This document shows positions 56,626-64,000 of a DNA stretch of 64,000 nt, one piece after another. This stretch comes from Myrica gale (Eukaryota; Streptophyta; Magnoliopsida; Fagales; Myricaceae), in NCBI GenBank assembly GCA_963930655.1, contig OZ005619.1:18623752-18687751 (forward strand), read 5' to 3'. The notes beneath the pieces are model-generated. The model had not been told where the DNA came from and did not search any database. It saw only the letters and a list, made by a program, of their open reading frames with translations. Each line of letters starts with the position of its first letter. The stretch's first letter is position 1. The translations under genes were made by a program, and so were the position numbers.

Positions 56626-58059
56626 TTCCATATAGAACCGGGTTTTTATTCGAATTGTATATACATGGAGACATATGTCCTATTTTTTAAAAATGATTGT
56701 TTTAACGAAAAAAACGTCCGTAGATCCGCCGACATTAACTGCAGACCGCAACATCGTCCCAATGAATCTCATTCCCTCTGGTTTTGGACACCATCATCTT
56801 GTCCCATTTATTCCGCTCCACAGTACATATCCATATTATTAAAATCCCAGAAAACCAAAATATTTTTTTCCCTATTTATTAAATATTCAGAACTTAGCTA
56901 GTTGGCTTTACAAAAAGAAAATAAAAATAATAATGAAAAACAAAACAAAAAGAACAACGTCGGTTTCGCACCCGAATCGATCAAACACTCGCACGTGGTT
57001 GTGTTTGTGTTGTAAAATTTTAGTGTTGTTAAAATTTTAGGTATTGGGTTTAGTGAAAAAGTGAAGAGAGAGATAATTTTTTATATTTTTTTGTAGTAAA
57101 TAGTAATGATTTGATGGGGAGAAAGAGATTATATTGTAATATTTAATTGTGTTAAAATTTTATTGTGGATAAAATTTTGGTACACAAACTCACCATGTGC
57201 TAGCAGGTCGCCTGAGCCCCATGCACTCGCACGCGCACGCGCACAGGCGATTCAAAAATCCAGCCGAAAAGACAAAAAAGCCCCCACTAAATTACCGGCG
57301 CCACTCTCATGAAGGTGGCTTGTTGCCTGTTGGCTGGGATTATCAATCAATTATTCGTCCGTACCTCGCTGCTATTCCATCCACAAAGAAAGGGTATTAT
57401 CGTCTACATTTGATAATTGTCGGCCATTCACTTCTCTTCTTGACTTCTAGAGGTCTCTGCTCGAAAATAGGATTTACCCACATTCCCTGCCTCGCGTTCT
57501 GTTTCTGTATCCTTTTAAACAAAGATGCGATCTTTTCTGCACCGTTATTTTTTTACGAAAGCAAGATTTTCATCATAACCGGTTTTTGGGATAAGAGAGA
57601 CTACTAAGCTGAAATATATATATATATATATAAAAAAAAAAGATAAGAGAGACTACGATCTCCTCTCAGTCTCTTTTTATTTTCCTATCTGAGAGCTGCA
57701 TTGTCCCTTCTTTTTCTTTCTTAGCGACTTCGGCTTCTACAGGTAACAGGATACAGAAGCTTTAAAGAAACCAAGCAAAAAAAGCTCCTCTCTTGAACCA
57801 TACCTTGTAGGTAAAAGTTCGTTTCTTTATCAGTTTTTCTTTAAAGATTTCTTGTGTTCAACCCAAGAAAACAGAGAATTATTTTATTTTAACCCTGTTT
57901 TCTGCTTCTGGGAATGTGCCTGTCGTTCATTCTGTAAAGAAAACAACCTCTCTGTTTTTTTTTTCCATATATTGAGAGGGAAACGTTTTAAGCTGCATTT
58001 CTTTATTTCTTTTTCTGTGTTTGTGTAGTTTGTTGCAGTGGTGTTGGTGGTGGTTGGAG
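56626..58059. other. Upstream region and leader of the NXPE-like gene
   Basis: Contains a MITE copy (56998-57194), a (TA)n tract at 57617-57632 and a pyrimidine-rich leader from about 57650. A likely 5'-UTR intron runs from gtaaaagttcg (57811) to tgtttgtgtag (58028), ending 31 bases before the start codon. No other coding sequence recognised. Confidence 0.5.
56998..57194. repeat. MITE-like dispersed repeat, copy 6
   Basis: About 197 bp, ends gttgtgtttgtgttgtaaaa and ttttggtacacaaactcacc as imperfect inverted repeats, core ggtttagtgaaaaagtgaag. Nearly the same as the copy at 26255-26436 across the left half. Confidence 0.6.
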
Positions 58060-59892
58060 ATGCCGGAGAAGGCAGGTAATTCGCTGCCTCTGAATCTGTT
58101 GATACCGAGGTCGAGTCCCTTGTTGCATTGGCGTTTTGGGGTGCTGAGCGTCTTGGTTTTCGTGGGGATGATTGTCGTTTGGAGCGTTGATGGGTGCACC
58201 ATAAAGAGCTTTCTTGAAGGTTGGAGACTCAGGCAAGATTACATAACCACGAAGAACACTCGCCCGGCTAATCTTTCCCAAACCCATCAAAGTCCGCCTC
58301 TCAACACCTCCACCGTCCTAGCAAATGAGACCCAGAACCAAACCAGTATTCCGAACCACTTTAATATCCACATTCCTGAACCGCTTTCTGTTCAGAATTC
58401 AACTGGGGTTCCACAAAAACCCGCCCAGACGACACTGCAGCACAAGGCTTTGCCAAGTTTGAGCTGGGTTTCAGCTGAATTAGAGCCCAACTTGACCTCC
58501 AATCTTCTCGCCCGCTGGTTAGCTCCAGGAGGTGAACCTTGTAAGGATTCGAAGACAGTGCAGATTGCGATTCCTGGTTTGGATGGTGGGAAGTTGATTG
58601 ATCTGTCAGCTGGTGAAATCCATGAATTTGATTTCCAAGCACTGGATGAGTCTGGAAATCCTCGTTGTTTAGGTGGAGATTTCTTTGAGACTGATCTTTC
58701 AGGGGATTCTTGGAAATCCAGACCACTAGTCAAAGATTTTCGTAATGGGTCTTACTCTGTTTCGCTTCAGGTTCATCCGGATTTTGCTGGGGATTACAAT
58801 CTAACGATAATCCTGCTCTTTAGGCACTTTGAGGGTCTAAAATTTTCGCCTCCGAGGTTCGTGTTTGATAAAGAGCTTCGCAAGATTCCAATCAGGTTTT
58901 ATAGAACCTCAGTTCAGTTGACTAAGCTACAAACGTGTGAAAAAACTGATTTTAGCTCGGACATTTGGTCTGGGCGGTGGACTCGGAATGGTAAGAATGA
59001 CGATTGCCCAATTGGGAATGATGGTCGGTACCGATGCCTAGCTCCTGAGTTTCCATGCCAGCGTCCATGGTGCAGTGGCTCATTGGGATTGTTGGAGAGT
59101 AATGGTTGGGTCTACTCTGCTCATTGTGCTTTTAGATTGTTTTTACCTGATTCCGCTTGGAATTGCTTGAAGAATAGGTGGATTTTCTTCTGGGGCGATT
59201 CAAATCACGTTGACACGATACGAAACATGCTCAATTTTGTGTTAGATTTGCCAGAGGTTCCGTCAGTTCCTAGGCGGTTTGATATGAATTTCTCCAACCC
59301 GAAAGATCCGACTCAGTCAGTTAGAATTACTAGCATTTTTAACGGGCACTGGAACGAGACGGGGAATTATGAAGGTTTGAATTCATTGCAATATGAAGGA
59401 TTTAGGATTTTGTTAAAAAAGTACTTTTCAGAAGACACAGTTCCAGACACTGTGATTATGAACTCTGGATTACATGACGGAGTTAAGTGGAGAAATTTCA
59501 GAGCCTTCTGTGCTGGGGCAGATTATGCAGCTTCATTTTGGAAAGAGGTGATGGAGTCCGTGAAGCAGAGGGGGTTGGCTGTGCCAAAGGTTTTTTACAG
59601 GACAACGGTGGCAACTGGTGGATATGCTCGGTCACTGGCATTTAATCCCAATAAAATGGAGGTATTTAACTGGGTACTGCTGGAGAAATTGAAACGAGCT
59701 GGGGTAGTTTCGGGCGTGATTGATAACTTCGATATGACTTTTCCTTGGCATTTTGATAACCGGTGTAATGATGGTGTGCATTATGGCCGGGCTCCAATTA
59801 AGATGAAGTGGAGAGATGGCCAAATTGGGCACCAGTATTTTGTTGACCTCATGTTGGTTCATGTGTTGCTCAATGCCCTTTGTGCGAGATAG
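58060..59892 (+). CDS. NXPE/PC-esterase-like type II membrane protein
   Basis: An intronless coding region of 610 aa from the ATG at 58060; the frame is open further upstream but without an earlier ATG. A short cytosolic N-terminus precedes one membrane anchor (about residues 25-47, WRFGVLSVLVFVGMIVVWSV), then a low-complexity stem of Asn/Gln/Thr/Pro. The lumenal part has an Ig-like NXPE region (LLARWLAPGGEPCKD to KFSPPRFVFDKEL). A PC-esterase domain follows with WIFFWGDSNHVDTIRNMLNF (GDS serine, about residue 381) and NRCNDGVHYG (late Asp/His pair, about residue 572). This fits a Golgi protein acting on glycans, like other plant GDS/PC-esterase proteins such as TBLs, but substrate and activity are unknown. 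A 5'-UTR intron is likely. Confidence 0.85.
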   Translation: MPEKAGNSLPLNLLIPRSSPLLHWRFGVLSVLVFVGMIVVWSVDGCTIKSFLEGWRLRQDYITTKNTRPANLSQTHQSPPLNTSTVLANETQNQTSIPNHFNIHIPEPLSVQNSTGVPQKPAQTTLQHKALPSLSWVSAELEPNLTSNLLARWLAPGGEPCKDSKTVQIAIPGLDGGKLIDLSAGEIHEFDFQALDESGNPRCLGGDFFETDLSGDSWKSRPLVKDFRNGSYSVSLQVHPDFAGDYNLTIILLFRHFEGLKFSPPRFVFDKELRKIPIRFYRTSVQLTKLQTCEKTDFSSDIWSGRWTRNGKNDDCPIGNDGRYRCLAPEFPCQRPWCSGSLGLLESNGWVYSAHCAFRLFLPDSAWNCLKNRWIFFWGDSNHVDTIRNMLNFVLDLPEVPSVPRRFDMNFSNPKDPTQSVRITSIFNGHWNETGNYEGLNSLQYEGFRILLKKYFSEDTVPDTVIMNSGLHDGVKWRNFRAFCAGADYAASFWKEVMESVKQRGLAVPKVFYRTTVATGGYARSLAFNPNKMEVFNWVLLEKLKRAGVVSGVIDNFDMTFPWHFDNRCNDGVHYGRAPIKMKWRDGQIGHQYFVDLMLVHVLLNALCAR

Positions 59893-60618
59893 CTGAGTTA
59901 GAAAGCCTTTTGGTTTACATGGTCAGCCGATGAATTTTATGCTCTCTTCCTGAGGGGGTGGAGCACCTGGATGGCTGCGTGCCATACGGAGAATGCGAAT
60001 TTGCAGACTCATGCAGCACATTAATTTTGTAAAGATGGAGTGCAGAAAAAAAGTTTGGTTGCTTCTCGGAGGAAAACCTACTAGGTAGAGAGTTCTATAT
60101 GTACATTAATTTTGTTGATTACATCAGATGGCATTCTTTATTTGTTCATAAAACCTTTACCATACGAATTTGGAGAACATATGATTACCAAGGTTGTAGA
60201 GTTTGAGGAGACTCGGAGTTTCAGGAATAGGGAATATCAGTATTGGTTGATATGATAAAGATATCATAACTGCTGCATATTTCTGGCGTCTACTCTGTCA
60301 TTTCGCTTACCTGATTTGGCGCTTGAACTGCATCAGCTTATCTGCTTGTCTTTCAATCATTCACTGTGAAAAGTTTTAAGGAATGTGCATGTTTTTTCCT
60401 CTTATATCTGGTCCAGGGGCGTATATGAATTTATGATAAATGGATGCCTATATGGGGGCCGCCCAACTATTCACGTTCTTGGAATTATTTCCTCACCGAT
60501 GAGGTTTGTGGCTGTCCAATAACCATGGTGGAAAAAATCTAAACGTTCATATTAGTTCCAGCCACTTCCTAAACAGGAAGAAAGATGTTTGTTGCTTGGA
60601 CCTTTGCTAACTTGTTAC
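59893..60618. other. 3' flank of the NXPE-like gene
   Basis: No coding signal. The first few hundred bases probably form the 3' UTR. It ends at the target site of the retroposed element. Confidence 0.5.
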
Positions 60619-61378
60619 GCTTCTCTAGTTTTTTTTAATCATAATAGTAGTACCTTTCATTAATAAAATCTAGGAGGTTGAAAAACCTCAGGAACAAGCT
60701 CTAAAGGGCGAACTAGACACTCTGAAGAGTCGGCGGGCCAACGAGCAGGGTGACCAAAAGGTTATACAAAGACCCACAAGGGGCAGAAAAATCATAACAA
60801 ACAGCAAACTAATATGATTAGTAGAAAAAGAAAGGCGATGACGAAATATGGTGGCACGAGCAGCAGTTGGAGGCGACAAACCGACCATGGAAGTGGAAGC
60901 GCGTGAGTCCCACACGCGCCGCCAGGGAGGTCAACGGAGATGACCCTGTGAAGCGCCTGGACGTCCAGATGCCAGCCACCTGGCGTGTGTATACAGGAAA
61001 GGCCCACCCTACCTTTGAAAAATGAAGAAAATGGGACGGGCACGTGAGATCCGTGCGCGTGAGAGCACACGCGCCGTCCCTTCGCCAGTTGACCGGTGTA
61101 GAAACCCTCTCCAGTCGATGTAGATGTCGTCCCCGCCGGTCGTGGTCTTCAAAAACCTCCAGAATAGCGTAGATCTAACTATCAAATTCGTCGGAAAAGC
61201 CCTAAAAGTGGCCAGAAATTAGGGTTTATTGAGAGATCCAGACACATATGTCAATTAGTAGAGGATGAGAGGGGGCGGGAAGCTAGAGGGGAGAGTCAGC
61301 GGCTACAGAGGTGAAAATTCTAAAGAGAAGACAGGACCTCTCTCTCTAGAATCCTGACTAACAAGCTTCTCTAGTTTT
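60619..61378 (-). mobile_element. Retroposed non-LTR element with 14-bp target duplication
   Basis: The 14-bp gcttctctagtttt occurs at 60619-60632 and again at 61365-61378. Between them lie 732 bp that are more GC-rich than the surroundings. The left end continues as a T run (an A tail of about 8 on the minus strand), so it was inserted in minus orientation. It encodes no recognisable reverse transcriptase; the minus-strand frames (for example 60915-60688) are short. It is probably a 5'-truncated LINE tail or a SINE-like retroposon. Confidence 0.7.
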
Positions 61379-62639
61379 GCTTTGGCATGCATCCTCTTCC
61401 TCTTTTTAGGGACTTACAACGCAAACAAAATCTTGATTAGTTTGAGAAAAGGTATCCTAATAGACGCAACCTTCGTGGTCATTGTTTGAAAGGCATTGCT
61501 TGCTATCTCCCCCCCCCTCCCCATGATTAGAATTTAGAATATTACCATCGGTTTGTCAACTTTCAAAGACATTCTCCTTGTTTTCGTAAATTTTTATTGG
61601 AGTAATATTTTGTGTTCCGTGATTTGGGCTCTTGCCTTGTAAAATCGTCAAAGGGCTCTCTTTGTTTATTTCGATTGTTTTACTATTTGTTTATTTTATT
61701 TCTGAACATAAGTAATATTCTATGCTTATGGATAAAAATCATAATTTTTTTTTTATTTTATTTCTGAACATTTCTAAATATCTCCGAGCTAATTCGAGGA
61801 GGACGAAGTAAAAGAATTGACCAAAATTCATTTCTGCTATGCTTATTATGGGTCAGGCCTATTGGCAACCTAATCACAGATCCTATTTGGGCCAGGATAT
61901 TAGTGGCCTCAGATTTTATTGGGCCTTGGACAGGCTGGATTACTAGAAGGGCCCCAATAATTTACAGTGTTCTCGTTTGGGGGGTGTTTCTGGCACTCCG
62001 AAAAAAGTTGGTGTTTCAACGTGGAAATGTTGTGGTGGAAATTTTTTGGTAGGGAGGTTGGTTGGTAAAAAAATTTAAGATAGTTTATCGAGAATACGTG
62101 AAAAAGTAAAAAAGTAAAAAATAAATTATTATTATAATAAAAAATTATTTTATAATTGTAAGCTGTCAAAATTTTTGCAAACAAATTTGGTGATGTTCGG
62201 TTAAGGTGTTTTGTGAAGATTTTTTGTGATTTGAGAATTTTTATGTAATGTTAACTTTATTGGTATGCATGTTGTAGTTATATTTATGTGGTGTGAAAAA
62301 TGATGTTTGGTTATAAAATCCTGAAGATTCAAAAAATCCTGAAGATTCTTTGTAATCGAACAGGCTCTTGCTCTAAAGCGTTCATATTTGGAAAGTTGTC
62401 ACAAATGTAATGTATATACTATATTTGACGTTATTATATTTACAAATTTTTTTCTTTTCTGAGCCTACCAAATCCCACATTTTAATCATTTTTGCGGAAA
62501 AAATCTCTCCTTTTTTCTATTTGAATTGAATTTCCGTAAAATTTTATCGTAACTCCCAGCCAAATCATTTCCGAATTACCTGTATAAATCGTCCTCTTTT
62601 AAACGGGAAAATTAATCCGAAAGAAAAAGGCTGTGCTCT
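61379..62639. other. Intergenic region upstream of the TVP38-like gene
   Basis: No gene recognised. Holds a MITE-like copy at about 61976-62190 and an AT-rich region that may serve as promoter for the gene starting at 62892. Confidence 0.5.
61976..62190. repeat. MITE-like dispersed repeat, copy 7 (divergent)
   Basis: About 215 bp, with a core resembling the family (gagaatacgtgaaaaagtaa) and ends of the gtttgg/ccaaat kind. It is the most divergent copy, so membership is tentative. Confidence 0.4.
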
Positions 62640-62852
62640 ATGGGCCATCGCAAACCTTTTGCAGTACTGGATTTTTACCCGCCCATGAAGCTGGTAGATA
62701 TATCTACCATCCAACACGCAAAAGACCGAGATAAGCAAGCAGGACAGTACTTGAATATTGACGTTAATGGTCTACCGTCTACTAGTGTTAAGCAAAGCAA
62801 GATCATCGAAGGCGCATTTTCGTTTGTTTGGTGTCCAGAGGCCAAAACTTAA
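62640..62852 (+). other. Possible upstream ORF in the leader of the TVP38-like gene
   Basis: A 70-codon frame from ATG at 62640, ending 39 bases before the main start codon. It starts MGHRKPFAVLDFYPPMKLVD and resembles no family known to me. If the mRNA leader begins upstream of 62640 this would be an inhibitory uORF; otherwise it is chance. Confidence 0.25.
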
Positions 62853-62891
62853 CGAAGAAATCTGGCAAACCTTGGGGGACTGAGGTCTCGC

Positions 62892-63985
62892 ATGTCGTTG
62901 AAGCAATCCATGGCGGACTATAACGACGATGACGAGGAGTGCAGGCCTTGGCGACGCAGGATTCTCAAGGCGGTCACGTGGGGCTCAGCCCTCAGGATCA
63001 CGCTCCTTCTACTACTCCTGGCCGCCGTGGTCATCGCTTGCTTCACTCTCCCCGTCGAAAAGGTCTGGTTTTTTCATCTAGTTGTGTTGTTTCCGCTGAT
63101 TGATTGCGCGTTATATGTTTGAAAATTTCTTTGTTTCCTGAGAGGGATTTTTGTGTTTGTGTTGGATTTGCTGAATTGCTCTTTGGGTTCTTTCATCTGT
63201 TTTTCTTATTTCCTTTTTGTGGGTGGCATTTTGTGAGGTATTTTTCGAGTTGGTTTTGTGTTTTGCTCTTCGATTGTATTAGTGGGTCGTCGGTTTTTTG
63301 GGGGTTTGGGTTAGGATATGTTGGGTTTCAGATTAATTACGGGAATTTCTATTTTGTTAGCTGTTTGCTGGAATTGGTTAGTAATCTCAGCCTATGTTTT
63401 TGCGGCTGACGTATTTTATGGAACCGGTCATTCCTTCATAGACACTGGAGAGTAACTTCAGAGCAGAAAGAAGGGAACCAAAGGCCCAATTTGATGGGAC
63501 ATAATTCAGCTTAAAGTTTCCATCTTATAAAGAACTAAATTTGTGTTTTTTCCTTTAGTAGCAAAAGATTGTAACGCATTGTGGTTTTAGGGCTGCAAAC
63601 AAACAAAGATAATAAGATATGAGCTTGAACTCCCTTTTCGTTTTCTAATGTCAGTTTCAGGTCCTAAATTTATTGTTATTTGCAGTCCTGATGGATGGTG
63701 CTTAACAATTACCTATTTATGTCCTGCAACCTCAGTCTTAGCATTTCAATATATTTTGGGACAATGTATTTTGTTTCCTTCATACTCTATAGTATTAGTT
63801 CCTCTAGTTTTCTGGGTGTAGTAAGGGGGTTCTATTGTGGATCTCTTCCTTGGAAAAGGTTATTTCAAGTTTACATCGAAAGCTTTACATGTTGATAATC
63901 TATGAAATCATATCTTCCTGCAGATTCTGAAGGACTTCTTATTATTGGTCAAGCAAGATCTTGGACCTTGGGGTCCAATTGTGCT
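62892..63985 (+). CDS. TVP38/TMEM64 (VTT/DedA-type) membrane protein, 5' part only
   Basis: Two exons are in the window: 62892-63062 and 63924-63985. The joins are GT-AG (gaaaag/gtctgg; cctgcag/attctg) and a donor follows at 63986 (gtaagt). The first 77 residues and two bases of the next codon are present; the rest lies beyond the right edge. The N-terminus is acidic (YNDDDEEC) then basic (RPWRRRILK), followed by a membrane segment (ALRITLLLLLLAAVVIACFT). ILKDFLLLVKQDLGPWGPIV follows, the typical lead-in to the VTT domain of plant TVP38/TMEM64 proteins. The animal and yeast relatives are Golgi/ER membrane proteins linked to lipid scrambling and trafficking. A second ATG at 62910 (MADYNDDD) is an alternative start. 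Confidence 0.75.
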
Positions 63986-64000
63986 GTAAGTCAATAACTG

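Noticed and set aside
57197-57607. 136-codon frame upstream of the NXPE-like gene
   Set aside because: No recognisable motif, begins at the end of a MITE, and is followed by repeats; treated as chance.
1-64000. Search for CRISPR arrays, rRNA, tRNA and prokaryotic-type operons
   Set aside because: None seen; the window is plant nuclear DNA with spliced genes and transposons.

Overview
This window is nuclear DNA from a eudicot, probably a woody species. The evidence is intron-rich genes with GT-AG junctions, AT-rich intergenic DNA, a plant-type LINE of the L1 clade, many MITEs, a DVL/RTFL peptide gene, an IPT3-like cytokinin gene, and plant CNNM, DUF1749, NXPE-like and TVP38 genes. The species cannot be fixed from the sequence alone; the Fagales is only a guess.

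Layout. (1) 1-4.3 kb: a terminal-exon fragment of a plastid fibrillin gene, a GC-rich hairpin repeat, and a small DVL/RTFL peptide gene at 3774-3917. (2) 4.33-19.96 kb (unit A) and 20.41-31.65 kb (unit B) are a direct tandem duplication. Each unit carries, on the minus strand, a 13-exon DUF21/CBS (CNNM-type) membrane protein gene and a 4-exon organellar-type RRM protein gene. In unit A the DUF21 gene has a premature stop in its last exon and a 5.7-kb LINE in its last intron, while its RRM gene reads through. In unit B the DUF21 gene is intact (504 aa) and the RRM gene is broken. The two units are therefore losing genes in a partly reciprocal way. Each has also gained its own insertions: LINE, foldback MITE and intronic MITE in A; solo LTR, hAT-like MITE and a segment with a PGIP pseudogene in B. 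(3) 31.7-48 kb: mostly intergenic, with an intronless IPT3-like adenylate isopentenyltransferase gene (minus, 36.7-37.7 kb), a decayed PIF/Harbinger transposon (44.1-46.8 kb) and a 129-bp Tourist-like MITE. (4) 48-54.2 kb: a 9-exon DUF1749 alpha/beta-hydrolase gene on the plus strand. (5) 54.2-64 kb: MITEs, an intronless NXPE-like type II membrane protein gene (58.06-59.89 kb), a retroposed element with a 14-bp target duplication, and the first two exons of a TVP38/TMEM64-family gene that runs off the right edge.

The genes do not form a pathway. The main story is genome dynamics: a recent tandem duplication whose sister copy gives the empty site of each later insertion. The clearest case is the LINE, which carries a 5' inversion, a 123-bp inverted repeat and short templated patches, the marks of twin priming and template switching. 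I see no prokaryote-style system, CRISPR array, rRNA or tRNA gene.
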